A stretch of DNA of 45,490 nucleotides from a bacterium (lineage in GTDB: Bacteria; Margulisbacteria; Marinamargulisbacteria; GCA-2716485; GCA-002719695), in NCBI GenBank assembly GCA_002716725.1, contig PBBX01000036.1:1-45490 (forward strand), given 5' to 3'. The translations under genes and the position numbers were made by a program. The notes under the pieces are model-generated. The model was not told the origin of the DNA. It ran no database searches and saw nothing but the letters and a program-made list of their open reading frames with translations. This document shows, piece by piece, positions 8,485 to 18,478 of this stretch. The first letter of the stretch is position 1. The number at the start of each line of letters is the position of its first letter.

Positions 8485-11400
8485 AATTTTTTGTTATTGC
8501 TAGCTTAATCATTCATGTTGTTTTGTTAAATAACGCATCTATTTTTGCTAAAACATTTTCGTTTGTTGAAGTTATCGTTACAAAATCCGTTGTTTTAATT
8601 AATCCTTTTGAAGATTCTACTCCACTATATAGCATTAAACAGGGTGATTTATTTCCCTTTATTAAAAAACAAAACAACTATATCAATATCTATGTTGAGG
8701 GTGCAAAACATGGGTGGGTTAAGGCCTCTGCCGTCTCCATTAAAGAGTTTGATATCGTGCCTACGCCATCGATTGCAGAAAAACTTAATGCTGTTTCACA
8801 GCCTTATTATAATTATTCTGGTCAGGAAAATTATCGTTTTCCTAGCCGCTCTTCAAACCAAAACTTTGATATTAATAGCGATGGCTTTGTTGAAGTAAAA
8901 GCGAGTGGACGACAGTATTCTCCAAATGATATTGAGTCTCCTCTTTGGCCTACGATTATCAATGATCCTGTTTATAAAAAGATACCTCGTGATGTTTTGC
9001 TAGGACCCATGGATATTGATACTCGCTCTCGTATTAGTTTAGAAGGAAAACTATCAGAAGATTTATATGTTTATTATGATATTGAACAAGAACCAGAAAT
9101 GCCTGGAAAATATGATGTTGAAATTAAATATCAAGATCATCATCTTCAATTTTTTCATTTAGATGCCAATTACAAGCAGGGTCCTTATATTAATGTTCAA
9201 AAATCGCTTCGGGGTGCACAATATCGCTATGACGATTCGTATAATTTATTTCAACTATCTATGGGTAAAGAGCGTTCTGAATCTCATAAACTTGAAAGTT
9301 TTGGATCTGGGTCTAAATTAATTAAACTTACTCATAAATATATTTATCCTGGCTCTGTCCGTGTTTATATCAATAACTCTAGAAAAGAAGAAAATCAGCA
9401 TTATACTGTTGATTATTATAATGGAACCGTTTTATTTGAATTTCCAATTGAAAAAACCGATTATTATAAAATTATATATGAAGTTTCCAATCCCATTGCT
9501 GATTACCTTCCCGTCCTTGCTCGTCGAAATTTTCAAGCGATTCAATACTCTGGATCGTCTCGTTCCATCGAATCCCATTCCCTTATCACATTATCTCAAA
9601 CAGATGCCTTTATCTATAAACCGGAGCTTCCTCCCATACAGTTTCCAACGTTTAATACGTCTATCATTGATACTATTGTATCTAACAATAAGCTACTAAG
9701 CTTAAACCCTATGACTATGTTGGTTGATATGGGTATCTTAAATTCTGACTATACGTTATTAAACTATATCTCAACTATTAATAGTGTCTCTTTATTTGAA
9801 TTGTCGATTGCTTCATCTGATATTGCTTTGATTGTTGATGAATTAGATCATTTATTTGTTGAAACAGCCCTGTTTAAAGAAAGTCTTCTTGAACAATATT
9901 CTGATGTTCAGATCTTTCCTGATTCGTTTCTTAATCTTGAGGGAATGACCTTAAAAGATTCTCTTGATATTTTTTATGCCTTAGTTGATGTAAAGGTTTT
10001 AAATGGTCAAGGTTATATTATATCTAATTTACTCTCTCAGTCTTCTATTTTTGACGATTCATCTCTTTTTTATTACTACAATGATATTATACTGACGTGG
10101 CTAAAATCCTTTTATCTCGAAACCAAACAATCGATACGACCTCGTTTTATTTTATCAAAAAACCCTGTCGAGCTTGGCTCTGTTTCTATTCAATTAAATG
10201 ATGTCTCCTTACAACTCAACAAAGATTTTATTGTGGATTATTCTTTGGGTGTTATTTCGTTTCTAATTCCTCTCCAACAACAAGATGCTATTGATATTGC
10301 TTATAATTATTATATTAGAGAATCTCATGTTAATGAATTTATCGGAAAAAATATAACGGGGCCTTACCAACTCTCCAATTTTCCAATTTTAGATGGAACG
10401 GCTAAAGTTACTCTTGATGATACCTTATTACAAGAATTAGATGATTTTATTATTGATTATGATAATGGAGAGATTTTCTTTAATTTTGATGTGTCTCACC
10501 CCTCTATTATTACGGTGCATTATGACTTTATTCAAAAACAAGTTGTTACCAAGGTTAGCAAGGAACGTCCTTTTGATATTAGTGCTACCTATATTAATGA
10601 ATTTGTGCCTGCTGATGATCAAGTTCAAATTATGTCTATTGTTTCTGAAAATGTTGCTATTGTCGACTCTATTATCTCGTTAGCAAACACCCCTCTTACC
10701 AATACTGAAAATATTATAATTTCTGTTGATGGTACCCTAATTACATCTCAAAACTTTGTTGTTACAAGTAACTATAAAGGTGATATCCAGCTTATTAATA
10801 CACCTTCATATCCTTCTTTAGCATCTGGTTCTAAGGCAATTATCTCATATGATTATCTTAAAAGTTATCGTACAAAAGATAGCATTACACCTAAAACAAG
10901 TGCTACTCAAACGATTCCTTATAAAATTGATGGTGTTGAATATATTATAGATTATCTTCCTGTAAAATATGATGGGGTTCACTATATTACCTATCAAGGA
11001 ACTAAACTTCAGGAAGAAAGTTTTGATGTTGAATACTTAAATGATGGACTGGGCTTAATCATTACATTTTATATCTCATCTGTTAAGCCTGGGTCTAAAT
11101 TAGAGACTTATCCTAATGGCCCTTTTACAATTCATTTTGATTATACGCCACAAGAACTTTCTGCCATGGATGATATTAGACACCATATGCTTGGTACAAC
11201 GATTAAGGGCAATCTATCGGATTCCTTTAGTATTGTTGGCGACTTTGCTTTTACTGAAAATAATTTTGGTGGTCAACTTATTGATTTTGAGATGCCTGAT
11301 AGACAGGGTAACGGTATTGACAATTATTTTTATGACTTAGGCAAAACCAATCTTGTTGAAAATAGCGAACAAGTATTTTTAAATGGTCAATCTCAAACGC

Positions 11401-14000
11401 GTGATGTTGATTATATTATTATTTATAAAAATGGTAAATTTCGTTTTATTAATAAAACCCCTAGCGTGACTGATACTATTTCTGCTGATTTTCAATATTC
11501 AGAAGAAAAAGGGGTGCTTCAGACAAATACAAAACAAACAGGTTATGCCACTCAGTTTTTAGCTGAGTATGATGTGCCTTCTTTTAATGCTGTCTCCTCC
11601 TTTAAATATATTAATCCAGAGTTTGCTCCCATTGGATCGATTAATGAACAAACCGGAAATTCTATTTTTCAATCTGGTATAACGTGGGCCGTTTCTCCTG
11701 GGTTATCGTTTTCTTCTAATTATTCTCGTGGAAAACAGATAGCCTTAGTGAATGCTCAATCTGAACCTATTTATACGCATACGGATATCTTCTCTACGAC
11801 TATGAAAAACCGTTATTTTAATGCTATTGATGCCTCTCATGGCTTTGATTACAGGTTCTCTCTACAAGATCCGGATGCAGCATATGACAATGATTTTTCC
11901 CATGATGTTGATGATTTAACCGTGTCTTACAAAGGGTCTTTTTCGTTTGGCCCTTCTTTTCTTAAATCAACTATTCATCGCTCTTTTTCTCGTCAAAACA
12001 TTGATTATATTGATAAGTTAGCACCGAAAACAATCTCTTCAAAATCATCTAGTTATACCTCTAACCTTAATTTATCTGATTCGTTTTTTTTCAGATCTAT
12101 TACTATTAAGCCTAGTTATTATCAATCTTATTCTAATACTATTGAGTCTAAAGCTCCAACATCCTCCTTTAAAGAACATCGAAACTTTGATTTAACCTCT
12201 TCTTTTTCTCCATTTAAATCATGGTCATTTACCCCTATGTATAAATGGTCTAATACGCAACAACAACCCTCTAGTGAAGCTGACATTGCTGAAAATAAAG
12301 CGATGTCTTATGGTATAGGTTCTAAATATGAGCCGGTTACTTGGTTTTCTACTTATGTTTCCTATCACCACAAAGAAGATGAATCTGTTCTTTTAAACCA
12401 ACAAAGTAATATTTCTAATTCAAAGCAAGCTTCCTTAAAGCGGTTTACTCCCTATTTTGCTTTACTTTCACTAGGCTTATCTCCTAATAATTATCTTGCT
12501 ACTATTTTACAAAATAGTACGCTTAGCTATTCCTATTCAGAAAATAACAATCAAAAAAATGATAGGCGTTCCCTTTCAAATTCTTATTCAAATCGTGCTA
12601 ACTTAACGCAACTTACCCTTATTCCAACCTTACGAATTCATAATCTGTCCTATTCTCATTCTAATACAAAAAATGATAGTTATGTAGAAAGTCTGAGTGT
12701 CAGTGAAAATCACTCTTTGTCTTATTCCTCATCCTATCAAGGTCAACTTAGTTTTCGTCCTTCATGGTTTGTTCTTAAATTCATTAACTATAGTACTTCC
12801 ATTAAACACTCTTTTTTATCTTCATCTTCTCAGGCTATGGCTCGCTCTGTTACAGGTAATGAAACTGAACAACTAACTGCTGAAGATACCTTATCACATT
12901 CTTTTACTTTTTCACCTCCTCAATTTAGCCTGCCTAATATATTTAATCCTCGTAAGCGGTTTCGTCTTGGAAAAGTATCGTTGTCTCTATCATTGAATAA
13001 TTTTCAAAAGGACTATACCCAAGCTTCTTACCCCTATATTTTTGAGCCTTCTTTAGATACGTTTTCTCGTCTTGCTTCTACGTCTGAGTCTATGGACCAA
13101 GAAGATAGCCAAACGTCTGTTATTTCATCAACAGCATCTCCTTTTAATTTAATTAATATGAATGGTTCCTTAACTCAAAAAGAAAGTTACTTTAATCGTA
13201 ATACATTTTCAAACTCACAATCTCTGTTTCAGGAGATAAAAAACTATGAATCTTCACATTCTATTTCACCCTTTCGTTTTTTAACTTTTTCCCTTCAAGC
13301 CAATCAAAATCGTTCTTCTCAATGGGATTTCCCGTCAACCAATATAACCGTAAATGAGCTTATTATTACTAATAATGTTGCCTTATCTTTTACTAATAAA
13401 TGGTCTCGATTTTATCAGTTTTCATCAACACTAAAACCGTTTCGTTTTGTTTCTTTAACAGGGGCTGCGTCTCACAATTTCATTCGTCAACATCGTGGTC
13501 CTATTACTAGCCTAGATATGTCTACATTTACTACTGAAACGGTTTCTACGACACTAGGAATTTATCCTATTAAATCGTTAGCGATTTCAGGAACGTATTC
13601 AAAAAATAGAATAAATTCAAATGATTCTAATTTCAACTTGGGTGAGTCTAACTCTCAAACACTTTCATACACCCCTGTAAAAACCACCTATGCTAGCATT
13701 TCTATAAACTATACGCGTCAACAAACTAATGGCTGGGGTATTAATTCCCTTGAATTAGCCAATCAAGAACTTGCTGATAGTACCATTGGTGAAACTAAAA
13801 AGGTTGATCGCGATTATATAACACAAACAGGCTCTCTTAATGTGGATATTTCTTTTCCTATTAACAATGCATATGTCCAAAAATTTACTCTAGAAGGTGA
13901 AGGCTATATTAAAGATATCAAAGATTTTTTAGAAACCCCTGAAAACCCTTTAAGTTACTCTATTTCTGGGCTTGTTTTAAAAGGAACCTTGCACTTGTAA
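8481..14000 (+). CDS. Giant SprA-like outer-membrane beta-barrel protein
   Basis: This is a 1839-residue secreted protein. A signal peptide (MKFFVIASLIIHVVLLNNA..FA) precedes an SH3-like domain (~30-95). At least six copies of a short beta module follow, with the pattern V-x-L-[NDG]-G-x-L-x(5)-D-[FY]-x-[IV]-x-Y-x-x-G-x-[IV]-x-F. They lie near residues 295-320, 567-595, 639-668, 746-772, 838-863 and 965-990. A helical insertion (~390-545) interrupts the series. The last ~800 residues are Ser/Thr/Tyr/Phe-rich alternating strands typical of a very large barrel. Module pattern and size recall SprA, the type IX secretion translocon, but I cannot confirm orthology; a generic surface barrel is the alternative. 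It is coupled to queA by a 4-bp overlap. Ser, Thr and Phe richness partly reflects its position on the C/T-rich lagging strand. Confidence 0.65.
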   Translation: MKFFVIASLIIHVVLLNNASIFAKTFSFVEVIVTKSVVLINPFEDSTPLYSIKQGDLFPFIKKQNNYINIYVEGAKHGWVKASAVSIKEFDIVPTPSIAEKLNAVSQPYYNYSGQENYRFPSRSSNQNFDINSDGFVEVKASGRQYSPNDIESPLWPTIINDPVYKKIPRDVLLGPMDIDTRSRISLEGKLSEDLYVYYDIEQEPEMPGKYDVEIKYQDHHLQFFHLDANYKQGPYINVQKSLRGAQYRYDDSYNLFQLSMGKERSESHKLESFGSGSKLIKLTHKYIYPGSVRVYINNSRKEENQHYTVDYYNGTVLFEFPIEKTDYYKIIYEVSNPIADYLPVLARRNFQAIQYSGSSRSIESHSLITLSQTDAFIYKPELPPIQFPTFNTSIIDTIVSNNKLLSLNPMTMLVDMGILNSDYTLLNYISTINSVSLFELSIASSDIALIVDELDHLFVETALFKESLLEQYSDVQIFPDSFLNLEGMTLKDSLDIFYALVDVKVLNGQGYIISNLLSQSSIFDDSSLFYYYNDIILTWLKSFYLETKQSIRPRFILSKNPVELGSVSIQLNDVSLQLNKDFIVDYSLGVISFLIPLQQQDAIDIAYNYYIRESHVNEFIGKNITGPYQLSNFPILDGTAKVTLDDTLLQELDDFIIDYDNGEIFFNFDVSHPSIITVHYDFIQKQVVTKVSKERPFDISATYINEFVPADDQVQIMSIVSENVAIVDSIISLANTPLTNTENIIISVDGTLITSQNFVVTSNYKGDIQLINTPSYPSLASGSKAIISYDYLKSYRTKDSITPKTSATQTIPYKIDGVEYIIDYLPVKYDGVHYITYQGTKLQEESFDVEYLNDGLGLIITFYISSVKPGSKLETYPNGPFTIHFDYTPQELSAMDDIRHHMLGTTIKGNLSDSFSIVGDFAFTENNFGGQLIDFEMPDRQGNGIDNYFYDLGKTNLVENSEQVFLNGQSQTRDVDYIIIYKNGKFRFINKTPSVTDTISADFQYSEEKGVLQTNTKQTGYATQFLAEYDVPSFNAVSSFKYINPEFAPIGSINEQTGNSIFQSGITWAVSPGLSFSSNYSRGKQIALVNAQSEPIYTHTDIFSTTMKNRYFNAIDASHGFDYRFSLQDPDAAYDNDFSHDVDDLTVSYKGSFSFGPSFLKSTIHRSFSRQNIDYIDKLAPKTISSKSSSYTSNLNLSDSFFFRSITIKPSYYQSYSNTIESKAPTSSFKEHRNFDLTSSFSPFKSWSFTPMYKWSNTQQQPSSEADIAENKAMSYGIGSKYEPVTWFSTYVSYHHKEDESVLLNQQSNISNSKQASLKRFTPYFALLSLGLSPNNYLATILQNSTLSYSYSENNNQKNDRRSLSNSYSNRANLTQLTLIPTLRIHNLSYSHSNTKNDSYVESLSVSENHSLSYSSSYQGQLSFRPSWFVLKFINYSTSIKHSFLSSSSQAMARSVTGNETEQLTAEDTLSHSFTFSPPQFSLPNIFNPRKRFRLGKVSLSLSLNNFQKDYTQASYPYIFEPSLDTFSRLASTSESMDQEDSQTSVISSTASPFNLINMNGSLTQKESYFNRNTFSNSQSLFQEIKNYESSHSISPFRFLTFSLQANQNRSSQWDFPSTNITVNELIITNNVALSFTNKWSRFYQFSSTLKPFRFVSLTGAASHNFIRQHRGPITSLDMSTFTTETVSTTLGIYPIKSLAISGTYSKNRINSNDSNFNLGESNSQTLSYTPVKTTYASISINYTRQQTNGWGINSLELANQELADSTIGETKKVDRDYITQTGSLNVDISFPINNAYVQKFTLEGEGYIKDIKDFLETPENPLSYSISGLVLKGTLHL

Positions 14001-14097
14001 TTTATGTTTGCTTTTTCTCTTATGTTGTATCGTATCCCCCATTCCATTTTTTAGTCTGTCAAAAAGTATTAAAATATCTGTCTTTTTTTAAACAAAG

Positions 14098-16251
14098 ATG
14101 TTGCTTTTTATTTTATTTTTTTTTTCTATAACCTACACTATGATTATGCTTTTTTTTATTAGACCGTTTCTTATTGTTGTTTTTATTCTTTTTTCTCTTT
14201 CATCGTTCTCCTATTCGCAATCTAAGCCGTGGTTTCCAAAAGTAATCGCTTCTTCTTCTTCTTATCACTTAACAAAGCCCATCATTACTCGTGATAACAT
14301 TGATTACGTCCCTATTATAGAACTTAAATCGTTATTTAAGTTTCGTATTTCCTTTAATCACAAACTTAACGGGTATCTGTATAAAACATCGTCGTCTTCT
14401 CTTTTTTTTCCTGTTAACTCTGCAGAAGTATGGCTTAATCAGTCTCGCCATTTTCTTGCAAAGCCTTCATTTTTTTATCAGTCATGTTTATATGTTCCTC
14501 TAAATGACTTAGCGTTACTCATGGGTTATTCTATCTCTAAGACAGACACATCTATTACCTTTTCATCTATTAAGCCTTATTTGTTTTCATCTTCTTCTTC
14601 ACTTATTTCTTTCCAGAAACTACATGTGGATTCTACATCATTAAACTTTAAAAAACTTTCATCCATTTCCCATATTTTATATAAACACCATCGTATTAGC
14701 CTTAAACAATCTCTTCACTTAATTAATGGTATGACATACTTTGATCCTACTCGTTTTTTTTCTTCTCTTGGCTATTCCGTTCGTTTGTCAAAAAAAGGAA
14801 TTAGCTTGGCTTATAATAAGATATCTTATTTTATTCCGTTTTCTTCTCGTATCTGGACGATCACCATTGATAATACTCCCTCTCACTTTCTAGCAAGAGC
14901 TCCCCTCGTTCAAAAAGAAGTGACCTTATTTCCCCTATCTTCTCTTCTTGCTTTTTTAGACTACTCTCTTGCTCATAATTATGTCACATCTTCATTAGAG
15001 TTGCTTGATAATATTCATGGTATTTCTATTCAAGGTACCTCTGATCCTTTTTCTATCACTATCTTATCTCGTCATAGTTTATTAACCGATTTTGATATTG
15101 GTGCTAATCGTAACCTTATTCAGCTATTTACCATCCCCTTTTCCATTGCTTATATACCAAAGTCTATTACTCCTAATGCTAATCCTTATATTTCTAAACT
15201 GTCTCATCGCTCATTAAACTATACCTATGAACAAATGCATGCTAATCCCAAATTAATGGGTAAAAAACAAAGCGAAATTACCCTTCACTTAACCAATAAA
15301 ACATCTTTTTATCCAAAGTCTCATCCTAATGGTTTATATTTATCTCAAAATAAAATTTTAGAAACGTTTTCTATTAAAGAAACGAACCGTTTATATCGTA
15401 TCACTATTTCTGGCTTTAATCTTGATTCGCCAAAAATTATAAAAGAATCAAAAAAACTTATATTTGATTTTCCCAATACGGTTACCCTTCTATCTCCCTT
15501 AAAACGTCTAAATAAAGCTAACTTTCGTTCTGTTCGTACCTCACAGCTATCTTACTCTCCTCTTGTTTCCCGTTTTGTTTTAGATTTTAATAACCATGTT
15601 CCTACGTATACCATTGAAAAAAAGAAACACTTATATATTATTTCATTTAAAAAACCTAAATCGCCTCGGGTGGTAAAATCCAAACGGTATTCTAAATCTC
15701 GTTATCCAAAATCATTACGTAATAAAGTTATTGTTTTAGATGCTGGCCATGGTGGACGAGATCCAGGTGCTGTTGTTGGCAAGCGTTTATATGAAAAAAA
15801 ATATACGCTTGATGTTGTTCAACGTGTTAAAACATTACTTGAAAAAGAAGGCGCTTATGTTATTTTAACACGCAATGGTGACTATACACGTAGTTTACCT
15901 CGTCGTACACGCATTGCTAATCGTCAAAAAGGAGATTTGTTTGTTAGTGTTCATTTTAATACTTTTTCATCCTCAAAAGCACATGGTTCTAAGTCTTTTT
16001 ATTATAAAAAGAAGGATAAACGATTAGCCTTATCTATTCAAAAACAATTAAGAAAAGATTTGTCTCTTAAAAGTAATGGTATTAAACGAAGCCGTTTTTA
16101 TGTTTTACGCCATACAAAAATGCCTGCTGTTCTTATTGAACCCTTATTTTTATCTAATCCAAAAGAGAAAAAACTGTTACTCTCTACATCCTTTCGTAAC
16201 GCCTTAGCTTCCTCTATTTTTAAAGGCATTAAACAATATTACCGTCGTTAA
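14098..16251 (+). CDS. N-acetylmuramoyl-L-alanine amidase (AMIN + Amidase_3)
   Basis: This zinc amidase cleaves the MurNAc-L-Ala bond of peptidoglycan in the periplasm. An N-terminal hydrophobic signal is followed by copper-amine-oxidase-N-like modules (~45-290; DNIDYVPIIELKSLF, CLYVPLNDLALLMGY). An AMIN-type beta domain lies at ~410-525 (KLIFDFPNTVTLLSPLKRL, SRFVLDFNNHV). A basic linker leads to Amidase_3 at 543-717. Zinc ligands sit in DAGHGGRDPG (His), RLYEKKYTLDV (Glu) and SVHFN (His), and the catalytic Glu in AVLIEPLFLSN. Length is 717 residues. The start at 14098 gives a long hydrophobic leader; the in-frame ATGs at 14140 or 14146 would give a more ordinary signal peptide (MIMLFFIRPFLIVVF..). 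None has a Shine-Dalgarno. Confidence 0.92.
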   Translation: MLLFILFFFSITYTMIMLFFIRPFLIVVFILFSLSSFSYSQSKPWFPKVIASSSSYHLTKPIITRDNIDYVPIIELKSLFKFRISFNHKLNGYLYKTSSSSLFFPVNSAEVWLNQSRHFLAKPSFFYQSCLYVPLNDLALLMGYSISKTDTSITFSSIKPYLFSSSSSLISFQKLHVDSTSLNFKKLSSISHILYKHHRISLKQSLHLINGMTYFDPTRFFSSLGYSVRLSKKGISLAYNKISYFIPFSSRIWTITIDNTPSHFLARAPLVQKEVTLFPLSSLLAFLDYSLAHNYVTSSLELLDNIHGISIQGTSDPFSITILSRHSLLTDFDIGANRNLIQLFTIPFSIAYIPKSITPNANPYISKLSHRSLNYTYEQMHANPKLMGKKQSEITLHLTNKTSFYPKSHPNGLYLSQNKILETFSIKETNRLYRITISGFNLDSPKIIKESKKLIFDFPNTVTLLSPLKRLNKANFRSVRTSQLSYSPLVSRFVLDFNNHVPTYTIEKKKHLYIISFKKPKSPRVVKSKRYSKSRYPKSLRNKVIVLDAGHGGRDPGAVVGKRLYEKKYTLDVVQRVKTLLEKEGAYVILTRNGDYTRSLPRRTRIANRQKGDLFVSVHFNTFSSSKAHGSKSFYYKKKDKRLALSIQKQLRKDLSLKSNGIKRSRFYVLRHTKMPAVLIEPLFLSNPKEKKLLLSTSFRNALASSIFKGIKQYYRR

Positions 16252-16307
16252 TGATTTCTTTTCTTACATCAGGTTAGAAAATTGGTGTTTTGTGGTATGG
16301 TTTAGTC

Positions 16308-17111
16308 ATGAAATGTACGTTTTATGGCGTTTGTGGTTCTTATCCTTCTATTAGCCCTGATAGTTTGCCTATTAGGCATACCGCTTGTGTTGCTATTGAA
16401 ACTACTGATTTTCTCGTCATCTTTGATGCTGGCTCTGGTATTATCAATCTGGGACATAGCATTCGCGATGTATCAAAACCTATCTTTCTTTTATTTAGTC
16501 ATTTTCACTATGATCATATTATTGGTCTTCCGTACTTCTCTCCGTTATATGATCCTCGGCATAATATTACGATTCTTCATCCTAATCCCAAAAAAATAAA
16601 TTCCATTTTAGCTAAAATTTTTAATTCTGATTTTTTTCCTATTCCTTATTCTCAGCTTCCTAAACCCATTGATGTTCGCCCCCTTGATTTTTGTAAGCCT
16701 TATAATTTCTCTATAATCCCTTATTCTCTTAATCATCCTGGGGGGTGTCTTGGGTATCGTTTTATCTATCATGATACCTCTGTTATTTATGCAACTGATA
16801 ACCAATTAGATACTAATAATTTAAATGATTTTTCTACACTTTTTAAGTGTAGCTCTCTTTTGATTCATGATTGCTACTTTTTTGATGAATCTCAGGAAAA
16901 TCTTAAGACATGGGGCCATACGTTTTTACCGGACCTTCTCTCCCTTTCTTTATCCTCTAATATAGATCACTTGTGTCCGTTTCATTTTAAACCGGATATT
17001 AATCATGCTTATCTAAACTCTATGAAACACTTTGTAGATTCTACATTAAAAGAAAAGCAATCGCCTATGTCCTGCACATTTGCTTATGATGGTTTCTCTA
17101 TAGATCTTTAA
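16308..17111 (+). CDS. Metallo-beta-lactamase-fold hydrolase
   Basis: Metal-dependent hydrolase, ~267 residues. It opens with MKCTFYGVCGSYPS, a strand typical of the RNase Z/PhnP-like branch, and then VIFDAGSGIINLG. The metal-binding signature HxHxDH is present as SHFHYDHIIG. Later ligands are His in SLNHPGGCLGYRF, the bridging Asp in VIYATDNQ, and His in CPFHFKPD. No signal peptide, so it acts in the cytosol. The substrate is unknown; nuclease or cyclic phosphodiester activity is possible. An in-frame ATG 18 bp upstream (16290) gives MWYGLV before the conserved first strand, and I prefer 16308. The gene stands alone on the plus strand, convergent with the AMMECR1 gene. Confidence 0.85.
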   Translation: MKCTFYGVCGSYPSISPDSLPIRHTACVAIETTDFLVIFDAGSGIINLGHSIRDVSKPIFLLFSHFHYDHIIGLPYFSPLYDPRHNITILHPNPKKINSILAKIFNSDFFPIPYSQLPKPIDVRPLDFCKPYNFSIIPYSLNHPGGCLGYRFIYHDTSVIYATDNQLDTNNLNDFSTLFKCSSLLIHDCYFFDESQENLKTWGHTFLPDLLSLSLSSNIDHLCPFHFKPDINHAYLNSMKHFVDSTLKEKQSPMSCTFAYDGFSIDL

Positions 17112-17143
17112 ATTTTTATTATTCAAACCAATCATCGCGTTGT

Positions 17144-17659
17144 TTATTCTTCGATTTTTTCTGTTGTAAAAATATCAATAGTTCCTTTTTTCCAACCTTC
17201 TTTTTGGATTCCGGCCTTTTTCGATAATTGTTCTAATAATTCTTTTTTTTTCCATCTTTGTTCAATAGCAACCTGAGGTAAGAACACTGATGATCGATCA
17301 GAAACGTGTAATCGTAATCCATGTGTTCCTAATTCAATCTCATCGATTGTTTGGATGGTTTTTAAAGGAGATAAAATGGATATCTCAATTAAGATTTGTG
17401 ATACCTCTTGTAATGTTACTGGATCAAAGCGTGGGTCCGCAAAGGCTGCTTTTTTGGACATGTCATATACATTTTTAAACAGTGGGTTTTGAGACTCTAG
17501 TTGTCCTATACAGCCTCTTAATGTCTTGTTTTTATATAATGTAATAAAAACACTTCTTATCTGATTAAATTGCTTTTGATAGGGTTCTAAGATTACTGTC
17601 GTTTGTTGATCTAACTCTTCGTTAATACTTTCTCTTGCTAAGTGTAACAATGCTTTCAT
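17144..17659 (-). CDS. AMMECR1-domain protein (AmmeMemoRadiSam system protein A)
   Basis: A 171-residue AMMECR1-family protein. The diagnostic motif is LRGCIGQLE at ~residues 49-57, followed by AAFADPRFDPVT, EISILSPL and GLRLHVSDRSSVFLPQVA. The biochemical role is unsettled. The family commonly co-occurs with a MEMO1-like protein and a radical SAM enzyme, and the Cys in the RGCIG motif is invariant. The start lies 3 bp after the MEMO1-like stop, so the two form an operon. No radical SAM gene is present in this window. Confidence 0.92.
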   Translation of the reverse strand: MKALLHLARESINEELDQQTTVILEPYQKQFNQIRSVFITLYKNKTLRGCIGQLESQNPLFKNVYDMSKKAAFADPRFDPVTLQEVSQILIEISILSPLKTIQTIDEIELGTHGLRLHVSDRSSVFLPQVAIEQRWKKKELLEQLSKKAGIQKEGWKKGTIDIFTTEKIEE

Positions 17660-17662
17660 CTT

Positions 17663-18478
17663 CTAATAAAACCTAAAACTATTATAGCCTACTACAGAGC
17701 TGAAATCGCCTGTTACCATACCAGAGTGATAATACGTTAAATGCTCTGCTGTTTGTATCTCCCATTGATTGAGAATTGTCATCATAATTAAGAGTGGGCC
17801 TAGTCCGCATAATTGAATTGTCTTTTTTTCTTGTTCTATTTTAAGTTTTTCTATATTTTTTTCTTTTATCAATGCTACCGCCTTTAAATCTTTTTTTTTT
17901 GCTTGCTCGGCTGACAAAAAATGAGAAAAATCGGTTGAGGTAATCACTAATGTTTCTTCTGCATTACAGTTTTGGTTAATACTATGAGCTATATCTTCTA
18001 TTAACTTATTGTTATACTGACCTATTACGATTGGAATTATCGTTATGCTGGGGTGTAGTATTTGTAAAAAGGGTAAAATAACTTCGATTGAATGTTCATT
18101 TTTATACGCCTTTGGTTCATAGATAATATGCTCATTCGTTTTATTTTTAAGGATTACTTTGACTTTTTTTTCATCAATGTGCATATTTCCTAATGGTGTT
18201 TCATAGGCTTTTTTGTCTAATATACTTGCGCCAAAAAATTGATAGTGATGCGATGGACCTACTATAACGGCTGTTTTATATCGTTTGGTTTGTGTGTCAT
18301 ATATTGATTCAGCAGCAACGCTTCCTGAATATCTATAGCCTGCATGAGGCATAATTATACCTGTTGTATCTTCTTCTTTTTTGTACGTTAATGAGTTAAA
18401 AAATGTTGTAATACTGCTTTCTAATTCGTGTCTTGTATTGGGGTAAAATAAACCGGCAAAACGTGACTCCTGAATCAT
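17663..18478 (-). CDS. MEMO1-like protein (AmmeMemoRadiSam system protein B)
   Basis: A 271-residue member of the MEMO1 / extradiol-dioxygenase-like fold. It starts RFAGLFYPNTRHELES, then IMPHAGYRYSGSVAAESIY (metal-site His), VIVGPSHHYQF, NEHSIEVILPFLQ, and the ITSTDFSHFL motif with Asp and His. The C-terminus YHSGMVTGDFSSVVGY matches the family. Its ATG overlaps the stop of the 29-residue ribosomal-type gene by one base (TAATG on the minus strand), so it is translationally coupled to it. AMMECR1 follows directly. Confidence 0.93.
   Translation of the reverse strand: MIQESRFAGLFYPNTRHELESSITTFFNSLTYKKEEDTTGIIMPHAGYRYSGSVAAESIYDTQTKRYKTAVIVGPSHHYQFFGASILDKKAYETPLGNMHIDEKKVKVILKNKTNEHIIYEPKAYKNEHSIEVILPFLQILHPSITIIPIVIGQYNNKLIEDIAHSINQNCNAEETLVITSTDFSHFLSAEQAKKKDLKAVALIKEKNIEKLKIEQEKKTIQLCGLGPLLIMMTILNQWEIQTAEHLTYYHSGMVTGDFSSVVGYNSFRFY

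Noticed and set aside
8608-11340. Several 74-112 codon frames within the giant barrel gene
   Set aside because: They are alternative-frame readings of a continuous 1839-codon gene with low-complexity Ile/Leu-rich translations.
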